Virus record (IMG/VR): IMGVR_UViG_3300032668_000048
Coordinates: 1 to 43,663 of that record
Source of the DNA: a virus
Length of the DNA: 43,663 nt
Direction: 5' to 3' (one strand)
Position 1 is the stretch's first letter, and the number at the start of each line of letters is the position of its first letter. Shown one piece after another: positions 14,293 through 21,084 of the stretch. Below the pieces are notes generated by a model that saw only the letters and a program-made list of their open reading frames with translations, made no database searches and had not been told where the DNA came from. The translations under genes and the position numbers were made by a program.

Positions 14293-14374
14293 GGTGGAGT
14301 ATCTAAGTCTGGTCGAAGGAGTATGGCAGCAAACCATATATAACACATCGTGGGTTCGAATCCTACCTCCACTT
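14293..14374 (+). tRNA. Class II tRNA, anticodon GCA (Cys-like), A33
   Basis: Acceptor GGTGGAG/CTCCACT, anticodon stem TATGG/CCATA with loop CAGCAAA (anticodon GCA), T-arm GTGGG/CCTAC. The universally conserved T33 is A, and the variable arm is longer than in tRNA-Cys. Isotype and function uncertain. Confidence 0.5.
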
Positions 14375-14386
14375 CGAAGATTCAAA

Positions 14387-14424
14387 GGCATAGGAAATTT
14401 TTAAAGATGATAGTTTCCTATGCC
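14387..14424 (+). ncRNA. 11-bp hairpin, type 1 of a pair
   Basis: GGCATAGGAAA pairs perfectly with TTTCCTATGCC around a 16-nt loop. A second hairpin of the same build lies at 14525-14557, on the other side of tRNA-Thr. Confidence 0.6.
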
Positions 14425-14444
14425 GATGATGAAGATTAAAAAAT

Positions 14445-14516
14445 GCACGTGTAGTTTAATTGATAAAATATCGGTTTTGTAACCCGAAGTCCTCAGTTTG
14501 ATCCTGAGTTTGTGCT
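14445..14516 (+). tRNA. tRNA-Thr(TGT)
   Basis: Anticodon arm TCGG/CCGA with loop TTTGTAA (TGT), T-arm CTCAG/CTGAG. The inner acceptor pairs are weak (GCACGTG against TTTGTGC). Probably functional but decayed. Confidence 0.6.
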
Positions 14517-14524
14517 CTATTGTT

Positions 14525-14557
14525 GCGGTGGGAAATAATTCGGAGGTTTCCCACCGC
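14525..14557 (+). ncRNA. 11-bp hairpin, type 2 of a pair
   Basis: GCGGTGGGAAA pairs perfectly with TTTCCCACCGC around an 11-nt loop. It shares the GGAAA/TTTCC end with 14387-14424, while the outer pairs differ in a compensated way. No T run, so not an obvious terminator. Confidence 0.6.
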
Positions 14558-14588
14558 TGGCGATAAGGAATTAAAAATAGATTAATTA

Positions 14589-15269
14589 ATGATTATTAAG
14601 TATAATAAATATAATTTTAAAAAGCTCTTTGAAAGTTTCACACAAGATGAGTTTAAAAAAATTCAGGATGAAGAAAAAACATATTTACAACAGAATAAAT
14701 TAAATTTTAGAAAATTTAATTATAATGAGTATGATATATTTCCTGTAATAAGAAATTATGATCTTATAAATAAGTTTAAATTAATACTTAATAAGTATGG
14801 TGGTATAGAAATAATACCTGATGAAGGGTTTAAAGAATTATTAAAAAAATTGCCTGATTATTTTAATTTTGATATAGATAATTTAAAATTTTATATAACA
14901 ATAACAAATTTAAAAAATTTATATTTAAATTCTATTGATATAGGGGATACAATACCAGAAAGATTACAAGAGTTTAGATTAGCTACTAAATTTTATCAAA
15001 TGATTATAGATAAAATTAAATTAGTTACTACAAACAAATTTGCTAATCCAATAATATATAATATTTGGATAAATTTAATACTTAATGAAAATTTATATGC
15101 CTTTACATCAACTTTTATGTCAGGGGTTATACATAAAAATGTGAACAATAATGAATTAAAAAATATATTAGATGATTTAAAATATTATTATGTTAAATAT
15201 AATTTAGTATTTGATAATGAATTATTAGAAAAAATAAAAGAAATATATGGAGATGTGGACTCTTATTAA
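14589..15269 (+). CDS. Uncharacterised protein with capsid-targeting-like N-terminus
   Basis: 226 aa. 'MIIKYNKYNFKKLFESFTQ' contains the L-F-E cleavage-like motif seen in other late proteins here. The rest is helical (Leu, Asn, Lys, Tyr-rich) without a recognised domain. It overlaps the next gene by about 20 nt. Confidence 0.6.
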   Translation: MIIKYNKYNFKKLFESFTQDEFKKIQDEEKTYLQQNKLNFRKFNYNEYDIFPVIRNYDLINKFKLILNKYGGIEIIPDEGFKELLKKLPDYFNFDIDNLKFYITITNLKNLYLNSIDIGDTIPERLQEFRLATKFYQMIIDKIKLVTTNKFANPIIYNIWINLILNENLYAFTSTFMSGVIHKNVNNNELKNILDDLKYYYVKYNLVFDNELLEKIKEIYGDVDSY

Positions 15270-15519
15270 TAAAAATACTAAACAATTAATTAGATGTGGT
15301 CATGCTGAAACAGGGGATGATCAGGGAGATAGATATTTTTTTAGTGAAGTAATTTATTATCCTTATTGGTTTGTAGAAAGTGAAGAATTGGCAAAAAAGT
15401 CATTAAATGATATAAATAGTTCTTGTTATGATGAGTTTTTTCAAAGTCCATCAACAAAATTAATAAATATAAATGATTGGGAAGTTATATCATTTATAAA
15501 AAATAAAAGCGGCGAGTAG
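15247..15519 (+). CDS. Uncharacterised small protein
   Basis: 90 aa (start 15247, or 15253 for 'MWTLINKNTK'). A short beta-rich protein with aromatic patch 'YYPYWFVESEE'. Ends in TAG, with an in-frame TAA 8 codons on. Its stop lies in the beginning of a structured RNA region. Confidence 0.5.
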   Translation: MEMWTLINKNTKQLIRCGHAETGDDQGDRYFFSEVIYYPYWFVESEELAKKSLNDINSSCYDEFFQSPSTKLININDWEVISFIKNKSGE

Positions 15520-15699
15520 ACCGAAAGTATTCCGAAAGGGTAATGATAAACACCTACCAAACTGATGTGAGGTCAGTAAATAACTTAAAGACCTATGTAA
15601 AAATAGGCAAGCTGGATTGGGTTGCTAGCATTTCCGTTCGAGTCGGACATAGTGGGCCGGCTAGGAGAAACGAAGACCTCTTTAAGTTATTTTTATTAT
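15520..15699 (+). ncRNA. Structured RNA region of unknown type before tRNA-Ala-like gene
   Basis: Contains several nested helices: AGGTC/GACCT, CCTA/TAGG, TCCG/CGGA around a tRNA-like TTCGAGT loop, and a long-range 14-bp pair made by AAATAACTTAAAGA and TCTTTAAGTTATTT. GC is higher than in neighbouring genes and no convincing long reading frame exists. It could be a decayed tRNA, a small intron or a new stable RNA. Confidence 0.4.
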
Positions 15700-15772
15700 G
15701 GGCCAGATGCCGAAGGCAGGCGGGGTGATTTGCAATCACTTTATTGGGTTCGATTCCCACTGCTGTCCACCA
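15700..15772 (+). tRNA. tRNA-Ala(TGC)-like, CCA encoded
   Basis: Anticodon stem GGTGA/TCACT with the typical Ala loop TTTGCAA, T-arm GGG/CCC with TTCGATT, and 3' GCTGTCC-A-CCA. The first pairs G1-C72, G2-C71, G3-T70 include the Ala identity wobble, but the inner acceptor pairs do not match. Its 3' part overlaps the end of the minus-strand HNH gene. Confidence 0.45.
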
Positions 15773-16598
15773 GATTATACTTTTCATTAAAGTATTTAAT
15801 CCTTTCTAAAAGTTCTTCATAAGTTATTGAAGAACTTTTATTTTTTGAAATGTTTTCATTATGTATCATAAGTTTGCAGTTAGCAGGATGTGATAATAAT
15901 TTAGGATCAATACCTAATTCAAATCCTTCTCTAACTGATAACATGTGATCTCTACTGACACCACTTAAATTATTATTTTTATTGGTAGGAGAATACCACC
16001 CATGTTTTTCAATTAAAGAAAAATCAAACTCAGATTCATAATCGGCTAAATTAAAATTAAAATTAGTTTGATTTTTATATGAGCTGTATATTAAATCATT
16101 ATTATTTTTTATATAATCTTTTTTAAAATTATTTTGACATTCTTTACAACAGAATTTTTTATTTTTAGTTAATTGTGTACAAAATAAACATTCTATTTTG
16201 TTGTTTTTCATTCTTAATGAGTTTGCTTTTTTAACATTTTCTAACCAACTACTATTAACATGAAGTAAAGCATTTGATTTTTTAATATTTTCTAAACCTT
16301 CTTTTGACATATTATGTTTAACACCTTTCCTTAATGGATTTGTTGAGGAAGCAGCACAAGAATGATTACAATAATTATTTCTCTTATTATCATAAGATAT
16401 AATTTCTTTACAATGCAAACATAATTTAGGATTTTTTAGGTATTCTGTTTCTTTAGATTGTTTATTTTTTTGATGAAACTCAGAAACTTTCTCATAATTT
16501 CTAATATATTTATTTACATAAATATTTCTACAAGTTAGAGAACAATATAAGTTTTTTCCTGTAGTTTCATTTTGACATTCAATATTTTTGCACTTCAT
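15741..16598 (-). CDS. HNH homing endonuclease with zinc fingers
   Basis: 285 aa. Several CxxC fingers (CKNIEC..C, CLHC..C, CLFC..C) and the phage HNH core 'GVSRDHMLSVREGFELG', 'LLSHPANCKLM', 'ENISKNKSSSITYEELLERI'. The last 10 residues are encoded by the complement of the tRNA-Ala-like gene. Preceded by a minus-strand TTTAATATATA (16612-16622). The third homing gene touching a tRNA. Confidence 0.85.
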   Translation of the reverse strand: MKCKNIECQNETTGKNLYCSLTCRNIYVNKYIRNYEKVSEFHQKNKQSKETEYLKNPKLCLHCKEIISYDNKRNNYCNHSCAASSTNPLRKGVKHNMSKEGLENIKKSNALLHVNSSWLENVKKANSLRMKNNKIECLFCTQLTKNKKFCCKECQNNFKKDYIKNNNDLIYSSYKNQTNFNFNLADYESEFDFSLIEKHGWYSPTNKNNNLSGVSRDHMLSVREGFELGIDPKLLSHPANCKLMIHNENISKNKSSSITYEELLERIKYFNEKYNLVDSSGNRTQ

Positions 16599-16611
16599 AA
16601 GTTTTTTATTT

Positions 16612-16622
16612 TATATATTAAA
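16612..16622 (-). promoter_or_regulatory. TTTAATATATA putative late promoter (minus strand)
   Basis: The motif ends 13 nt before the HNH start (16598). Confidence 0.5.
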
Positions 16623-16659
16623 GTGGAGGGTCTACGAAGCGAAAAAATTATTTTATTTT

Positions 16660-16682
16660 TTGGATTTTTTTATGTATATTTG
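16660..16682 (+). promoter_or_regulatory. TTG-N12-TATATTTG promoter
   Basis: TTG 16660-16662, TATATTTG 16675-16682. The chosen ATG 16686 follows within 3 nt, so the mRNA would be leaderless or nearly so. Confidence 0.65.
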
Positions 16683-16685
16683 TGT

Positions 16686-17360
16686 ATGAAAATAGATGAA
16701 TTAAAAGAGCCACCAATTGTTGGTAACTATTATTTAGTTCCGTGCAAAGTTGTTTACATGGAACAATCAACACCTAAAACATATTCAAAAAATATAGACA
16801 ATGCTTGGGAAGATTTTTCTTTTATAAAGCCTATTACTAAAAAAATAGCATTAATTACACCTGTAATTAATCGCCCACATAGTGATAAAGAAAATGGTCA
16901 AAATGATATTCATTATCATATTGATACAAGATTTATGAAAGAAGATATGGATTTTTATGAAGATAATGAAATAAGTTATTACAAAGGATATATTATTGAA
17001 TTAGATTATCAAATGAGGTTAGAAGATAATTTTGAATTAGAATATGTACCTCTTAAATGTATTAGTTCTAAATATAATGATATTACTGATATATCATATA
17101 TTTCAAAATCTAAGTTTAAGCATAAATGTATTCATAAAGGTAAATGTCCACATAGAGGAATGGACTTATCACAAGTTGTTCCTGTGAATGGAAAAATTAC
17201 TTGTCCTTTACATGGTTTAGAGTTTGATAAAGATAGTGGGTTATTATTAAGTAATATTGAGAATATCTTAAAGGAAAGGGTGGAGTTAAGAGAAGTGTTA
17301 AAAAAGCAAAAGGAAGAAAGAGATAAAAAAATCAAAATGGATTGGGAAGATTTTTATTAG
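16686..17360 (+). CDS. Rieske-type [2Fe-2S] domain protein
   Basis: 224 aa from ATG 16686. An upstream in-frame ATG lies before the promoter and is rejected. Near the C-terminus 'GKCPHRGMDLS' (Cys154, His156) and 'ITCPLHGLEFD' (Cys173, His176) form the C-x-H...C-x-x-H Rieske cluster-binding motif with normal spacing. The N-terminal 140 residues match nothing known. The C-terminal tail is a charged helix. Rieske proteins carry electrons in oxygenases or ferredoxins. No oxygenase partner is seen here. Confidence 0.75.
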   Translation: MKIDELKEPPIVGNYYLVPCKVVYMEQSTPKTYSKNIDNAWEDFSFIKPITKKIALITPVINRPHSDKENGQNDIHYHIDTRFMKEDMDFYEDNEISYYKGYIIELDYQMRLEDNFELEYVPLKCISSKYNDITDISYISKSKFKHKCIHKGKCPHRGMDLSQVVPVNGKITCPLHGLEFDKDSGLLLSNIENILKERVELREVLKKQKEERDKKIKMDWEDFY

Positions 17361-17380
17361 GAATTATTAAAAATTTTAAT

Positions 17381-17388
17381 TATATTTG
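17381..17388 (+). promoter_or_regulatory. TATATTTG promoter box
   Basis: TATATTTGTATAAATAAA upstream of ATG 17406. The upstream TTG element is not clear here. Confidence 0.55.
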
Positions 17389-17405
17389 TATAAATAAAAA
17401 AGAAA

Positions 17406-17732
17406 ATGGAAAATATTAAATTAGGAAAAATAGTAAGTATAGATCAGCATCCAAATTCTGATAAATTAAAAGTTTTACAATTATTAGTTGAGGATAGTAA
17501 TATTCAAGTAGTTACTAATTTTGGTGAAATTGAAGTTGGTGATGAAGTTGTAGTAGCTTTGATTGGTGCTGAATTAAAATCACCCGAAGGTGATTTTAAG
17601 ATTAAGAAATCAAAATTGCGTGGAGTAGAAAGTTTCGGTATGTTATGTGATGAAGAAGTTTTGGGTTTACCAAAAACTTTTGACAGAATTTTATTTAAAA
17701 AAGATGTTATTGATTTAAAACTTGATATATGA
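17406..17732 (+). CDS. tRNA-binding OB-fold protein (EMAP/Trbp111/PheT-N-like)
   Basis: 108 aa, a single domain. 'VSIDQHPNSDKLKVLQLLVED', 'VVTNFGEIEVGDEVVVAL' and 'GDFKIKKSKLRGVESFGMLC' then 'EEVLGLP' match the tRNA-bind family (YtpR, CsaA, Trbp111, N-terminus of PheT). It should bind tRNA by shape, often as a dimer. It fits the other tRNA-related genes. It overlaps the following membrane gene by ATGA. Confidence 0.85.
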   Translation: MENIKLGKIVSIDQHPNSDKLKVLQLLVEDSNIQVVTNFGEIEVGDEVVVALIGAELKSPEGDFKIKKSKLRGVESFGMLCDEEVLGLPKTFDRILFKKDVIDLKLDI

Positions 17733-17917
17733 TATATTTAGGAATATATTTATTAGGTGTAATAATTTCGATTGGATTGTATTTTGTATATTTACCTTTA
17801 TACAAAAAATATAATCCTTCTTCAAAAGAATCACCAATTGTGCTAATTATAGCAGCTCCTTTAAGTTGGATTAGTGTATTAATAGAAATTTTTTGTATAA
17901 TTAAATTGTTATTATAA
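17729..17917 (+). CDS. Two-TM small membrane protein
   Basis: 62 aa with two hydrophobic segments separated by 'YKKYNPSSKES'. Resembles 10871-11059. Coupled to the OB-fold gene by a 4-nt overlap. Confidence 0.6.
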   Translation: MIYLGIYLLGVIISIGLYFVYLPLYKKYNPSSKESPIVLIIAAPLSWISVLIEIFCIIKLLL

Positions 17918-17919
17918 AA

Positions 17920-18093
17920 ATGAATATATATTTTATATTATGTCTTTTATGGGGTTTATATGCTTCATATAAACAAAGAACTATCTATCAAAGACCTCTT
18001 AATTGTTGGAAAAATGTTATTATCACTGGATTAATTAATTTTTGGGTTTTTCCATATGCGCTATATATAGCAATAAAAAATAAAAAAATATGA
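17920..18093 (+). CDS. Small membrane protein
   Basis: 57 aa (MNIYFILCLLWGLYASY...). Two hydrophobic stretches with 'KQRTIYQRPLNCWK' between. It starts 2 nt after the preceding stop and overlaps the next start by ATGA. Confidence 0.55.
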   Translation: MNIYFILCLLWGLYASYKQRTIYQRPLNCWKNVIITGLINFWVFPYALYIAIKNKKI

Positions 18094-18506
18094 TTTACTA
18101 CATACTAAATGGTATATTTATCGGAATTGTGTCTATATTTGAATATAGGCGATACAAACTAATTAAGTCCTTAAAAAAGATTGATTTATCTGTTCGTGCT
18201 AGATATGAATGGACAGGTTGGTATAAAACTAGTGAACCTAATGATAAGTTTTCAGTCTTTTTAACCTTAAAAGAAGTATCTAAATCAAATGATGGTACTA
18301 AAACTCAGTTTGAAGTATTAGAAATAACATGTGAGAAAGTAAGTGAAACCACAGATTCAGATTTACAACACTATAGAAAAGAATTCTATAGTAGAACTGG
18401 TGGAGGTTGGTTAAGTGCTGATAATAAAAATTTGTTTTATTTTGGTGAAAGCAAATCAATTTGGGAAGAAAGAAATAGAAAACTTGAAGCATTGGGTATT
18501 AAATAA
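18090..18506 (+). CDS. TM-anchored protein, tandem paralogue 1
   Basis: 138 aa. An N-terminal TM ('MIYYILNGIFIGIVSIF'), then a soluble domain with 'WTGWYKTSEPNDKF', 'TGGGWLSADNKN' and the C-terminal 'SIWEERNRKLEALGIK'. The next gene has the same order of motifs. The tail recalls the WREQxINKIL tail of the small family. Function unknown, inner-membrane location likely. Confidence 0.65.
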   Translation: MIYYILNGIFIGIVSIFEYRRYKLIKSLKKIDLSVRARYEWTGWYKTSEPNDKFSVFLTLKEVSKSNDGTKTQFEVLEITCEKVSETTDSDLQHYRKEFYSRTGGGWLSADNKNLFYFGESKSIWEERNRKLEALGIK

Positions 18507-18512
18507 AGAATT

Positions 18513-18923
18513 ATGATATATTATATTATTAATAGTATTGGCGTTATTGGTTTATTATATCTTCAATATAAAAGATATAAATTAATAAAGGATATTAAAT
18601 ATACTGAAACTAAAAAAAGTTTTAGATATAAAACAAGGGGTTGGAGTAGAACTTCTAATCCAAAAGAAACTTGGGATACTTTCTTTATCTTAAAAGAGGA
18701 TATAAAATCTTCAAATAAGAAAATGACTAAGTTTGTTGTTGAACAGGTTATACCTGGAGGTGGAGATGATAATCAACAAGCTATAGATCATTATACACAA
18801 TGGTTTTATAAATCTAATGGAGGTGGTTGGTTAAAAACCAATGATGAGGATTTAATGGCGTATGAACCAACGTCAATTTGGGAAAAAAGAAATAAAAAAC
18901 TAGAAGAACTAGGAATAAAATAA
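18513..18923 (+). CDS. TM-anchored protein, tandem paralogue 2
   Basis: 136 aa. Same architecture as 18090: 'MIYYIINSIGVIGLLYL', 'TRGWSRTSNPKETWDTF', 'NGGGWLKTNDED', 'SIWEKRNKKLEELGIK'. Tandem duplication with strong divergence in the middle. Confidence 0.65.
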   Translation: MIYYIINSIGVIGLLYLQYKRYKLIKDIKYTETKKSFRYKTRGWSRTSNPKETWDTFFILKEDIKSSNKKMTKFVVEQVIPGGGDDNQQAIDHYTQWFYKSNGGGWLKTNDEDLMAYEPTSIWEKRNKKLEELGIK

Positions 18924-18931
18924 AAAAAATT

Positions 18932-19144
18932 ATGACAAAGAATGAAATAAAAAAGGATTTGTATAAACAAAATCCGACAGCAGTGTTTACACATATTCGT
19001 AAAAATGTAGCTTTTTACAAAACAAAATTAGAGAATGATGCAGAAGTATTATTTGAGATACCTGTGGTAGATATGGGGGATGCAGACTTTTTCCAAGAGA
19101 TGGAAGGAAAGTATTTAATTAGGTGGATAGCTAATAATGAATAA
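18932..19144 (+). CDS. Uncharacterised small protein
   Basis: 70 aa. '..PTAVFTHIRKNVAFYKTKL' and 'FEIPVVDMGDADFFQEM' suggest a small alpha/beta fold. No family recognised. Last gene of the 17406 operon before a TTTAATATATA-like site. Confidence 0.55.
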   Translation: MTKNEIKKDLYKQNPTAVFTHIRKNVAFYKTKLENDAEVLFEIPVVDMGDADFFQEMEGKYLIRWIANNE

Positions 19145-19162
19145 TTTTGAACTAAAATAAAA

Positions 19163-19173
19163 ATTAATATATA
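19163..19173 (+). promoter_or_regulatory. ATTAATATATA putative promoter
   Basis: Variant of TTTAATATATA followed by AAAATAAAAAG, 14 nt before ATG 19188. Confidence 0.4.
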
Positions 19174-19187
19174 AAAATAAAAAGAAT

Positions 19188-19376
19188 ATGATTTATTTTA
19201 GAAAAAATTTAGCCGAAAGAAACTATTTATTAGGTATGAAGAAACTTAGTAAAGATACAAGAAAAATTAATAAATTAAAGAAAGCTAAATTGTCAGAAGA
19301 TCAATTAAGAAATTTACTGGAAAGAAACATAATTTCTATGACAGAATACCTACTAATTATAGGTTCACAAAAATAA
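19188..19376 (+). CDS. Small basic helical protein
   Basis: 62 aa, Lys-rich N-terminal half, Leu-rich C-terminal half ending 'EYLLIIGSQK'. No family recognised. Confidence 0.5.
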   Translation: MIYFRKNLAERNYLLGMKKLSKDTRKINKLKKAKLSEDQLRNLLERNIISMTEYLLIIGSQK

Positions 19377-19384
19377 AATAAATA

Positions 19385-19537
19385 ATGATTGAATCTATAT
19401 TACATTTTTTAGGTTTATGTTCTGATGGGCATACACACTTTAAAATTAGTGATTTATTTTTCTCTATGAATGAAGTTAGAGATAAATTGAATTATGTAAA
19501 GTATTTTTTTATAGGCAAAAAAGAAAAAACAAAATAA
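19385..19537 (+). CDS. Tiny uncharacterised protein
   Basis: 50 aa (MIESILHFLGLCSDGHTHFK...). Hydrophobic N-terminus, basic C-terminus (GKKEKTK). Tight spacing on both sides (8 nt and 1 nt) supports it being translated. Confidence 0.45.
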   Translation: MIESILHFLGLCSDGHTHFKISDLFFSMNEVRDKLNYVKYFFIGKKEKTK

Positions 19538-19538
19538 T

Positions 19539-19772
19539 ATGAGTATTTACGCAACAAATTATACTGTTGATGAAACAACAGGCGAAGTAAGTTTAATTAA
19601 ACACCTAAATAAGGTAAGAGTGGATCGTGGTAGATCTTCATCTAAAGGATGGAATAAATCTGGAAAGAAAGCTAGACATAAAAAATTGTATGTTAGTGAT
19701 AGGTGGAATAAACTTAAACATAAAGAAAATCCTATAAGGAAATATTTAAATAAAACTAAATTAGAAGATTAA
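19539..19772 (+). CDS. Small very basic protein
   Basis: 77 aa. 'VDRGRSSSKGWNKSGKKARHKKLYVSD' is a basic, probably disordered nucleic-acid-binding stretch. Its TAA overlaps the next ATG by one base (TAATG). Confidence 0.55.
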   Translation: MSIYATNYTVDETTGEVSLIKHLNKVRVDRGRSSSKGWNKSGKKARHKKLYVSDRWNKLKHKENPIRKYLNKTKLED

Positions 19773-19999
19773 TGATATATTTGTGTATTAAAGACTTTGA
19801 TAAAGATAAAGTAAGTGTTAAAAAAGGTGAGCAAGTAGATTTGAAATTTGGTCATGATGATAGTGGAAAAATATATTGTTCTTATGTAAGACAAAATGAT
19901 CTTGATCATGTTTTATATGGTAATTATGATATATTAGATCATTTTGTTAATTTGGCTAAATGGCGAAATGAGCAAATTGAAAATATAATAAATGACTAA
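19772..19999 (+). CDS. 'REQ-INKIL' family protein
   Basis: 75 aa. 'IYLCIKDFDKDKVSVKKGEQVDLKF' and tail 'LAKWRNEQIENIIND' place it in the family that makes up the 36637-40520 array. It overlaps the next member by 8 nt (ATGACTAA). Confidence 0.65.
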   Translation: MIYLCIKDFDKDKVSVKKGEQVDLKFGHDDSGKIYCSYVRQNDLDHVLYGNYDILDHFVNLAKWRNEQIENIIND

Positions 20000-20249
20000 G
20001 GAATATTTTTTTATTAATGATTATAATCATTTTGACCGTATTACTGGCAAAACACATTATTTTAATTACGGAGATAGAGTTTTTTTAAGAGAAAGTGTTT
20101 TTTCAAATGGGGATAAATATTATTTTTTTGATTTTATATTAACTGGAATAGAATTGAGTGATAATTTTTTTAAATGTTCTATTACTATTGATGAGTTTAT
20201 TAAATTAAGAAATAAAAAAATTGAAAAAATAATTGAAGGGGAAGAATAA
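19992..20249 (+). CDS. 'REQ-INKIL' family protein, divergent
   Basis: 85 aa, beta-rich, tail 'FIKLRNKKIEKIIEGEE'. Coupled to the previous member by an 8-nt overlap. Followed by a TTTAATATATA and the interrupted tRNA-like gene. Confidence 0.6.
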   Translation: MTKEYFFINDYNHFDRITGKTHYFNYGDRVFLRESVFSNGDKYYFFDFILTGIELSDNFFKCSITIDEFIKLRNKKIEKIIEGEE

Positions 20250-20252
20250 CTT

Positions 20253-20263
20253 TTTAATATATA
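20253..20263 (+). promoter_or_regulatory. TTTAATATATA before interrupted tRNA gene
   Basis: Located 13 nt upstream of the tRNA-like 5' end. Confidence 0.45.
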
Positions 20264-20276
20264 TAATAATTAACAT

Positions 20277-20460
20277 TGGTTTGTGGTGAAATGATAGAAA
20301 TATCTTGGTAAACACACTCTCCAGTCCCGGGAGCGGGGATAACGAAATAAACTAAATATAGAGTCAGTATTTATAGAAATATAAATGCGACCAGGGTAGA
20401 CCACTAAAACTTTGTATTATAGCTAATTGCCCTTTGGAGGTTCGAATCCTCCTGAACCAG
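20277..20460 (+). tRNA. Interrupted tRNA-Gln-like gene (about 110-nt insertion)
   Basis: The ends form acceptor TGGTTTG/TGAACCA with discriminator G, and the T-arm GGAGG/CCTCC with TTCGAAT is perfect, both as in Bacteroidota tRNA-Gln. A possible anticodon arm with TTG in loop CTTTGTA lies near 20407-20425. Between them is about 110 nt too much, containing an ATTTATA-GAAA-TATAAAT tetraloop hairpin, a CTCC/GGAG hairpin and an expanded D-loop. It may be a tRNA with a small intron or a chimera. KptA follows directly. Confidence 0.5.
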
Positions 20461-20468
20461 CATCTTTT

Positions 20469-20501
20469 TACCTCCAAAATTATTTTTTTGGAGGTTTTTT
20501 T
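20469..20501 (+). terminator. Terminator after interrupted tRNA
   Basis: ACCTCCAAAA pairs with TTTTGGAGGT and is followed by a T run. Confidence 0.75.
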
Positions 20502-20518
20502 ATGTCAAAAATTTTTCT

Positions 20519-20526
20519 TATATTTA
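20519..20526 (+). promoter_or_regulatory. TATATTTA promoter box of kptA
   Basis: Sits 4 nt before ATG 20531, implying a leaderless or nearly leaderless transcript. Confidence 0.5.
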
Positions 20527-20530
20527 CATT

Positions 20531-21061
20531 ATGAAAAAAGAATTAGAAAAAAAGAGCAAATATTTAGCCAAATTATTAAGACATGAACCCGAAGATTTAG
20601 TATTAGATAAATCAGGTTGGGTAACAACAGACGCAGTATGTTCAAAATTAGATATATCAAAAGCAGACTTAGAATTAATCGTTTCTACTAACGATAAGAA
20701 ACGTTTTGAATTTGATACTACTAAAACCAAAATTAGAGCAAGTCAAGGACATTCCATTCAAACATTGGAAGTTTGGAAAGATTGGGAAACTTATATTCCA
20801 ATGGGTGATTTATTTCACGGAACAGCAGAAAAAAGTGTAAACTCCATTTTACGCACAGGACTTAAATCAATTAGTAGAACTCACGTTCACTTAACAGAAA
20901 ACGAAGATACTGCTGTAAAGGTTGGTGCTCGTCATGGTGATGTAGTTTTATTATTAATTGATGCAGTTCAAATGTATAATGATGGTATTAAATTCTATAA
21001 ATCTGCGAATGGGGTTATATTAGTAGATTATGTAGCACCTGAATATATTGGTATATGGTAG
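20531..21061 (+). CDS. kptA: RNA 2'-phosphotransferase (KptA/Tpt1)
   Basis: 176 aa, the normal length. 'SKYLAKLLRHEPE' (Arg17-His18), 'KTKIRASQGHSI' (Arg69), 'LFHGTAEKSVNSILRTGL', 'RTHVHLTENEDTA' and 'VGARHGDV' (Arg134) give the complete Arg-His-Arg-Arg catalytic set. It moves an internal 2'-phosphate from RNA to NAD+, the last step after sealing by 2'-phosphate-making RNA ligases. It lies directly downstream of an interrupted tRNA-like gene and in the same window as an RNA ligase, so a role in tRNA splicing or repair is plausible. Confidence 0.93.
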   Translation: MKKELEKKSKYLAKLLRHEPEDLVLDKSGWVTTDAVCSKLDISKADLELIVSTNDKKRFEFDTTKTKIRASQGHSIQTLEVWKDWETYIPMGDLFHGTAEKSVNSILRTGLKSISRTHVHLTENEDTAVKVGARHGDVVLLLIDAVQMYNDGIKFYKSANGVILVDYVAPEYIGIW

Positions 21062-21084
21062 AAATAAATTAAAATATTAAAGTC

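Noticed and set aside
15563-15580. Hammerhead ribozyme core (CTGATGTGAG)
   Set aside because: The conserved core needs CTGANGA; A9 is missing and no matching cleavage arm is seen.
15520-15772. RNase P RNA or tmRNA
   Set aside because: The conserved RNase P P4 motifs are absent and no tag frame or tmRNA 5' end is visible. The Ala-like end alone is not enough.
15543-15822. Several 60-66 aa frames on both strands
   Set aside because: They overlap each other, the structured RNA and the tRNA-Ala-like gene, and lack any start context.
20300-20405. Classical group I intron in the tRNA-Gln-like gene
   Set aside because: About 110 nt is too short and no clear P3/P7 core was found; left as an unassigned insertion.
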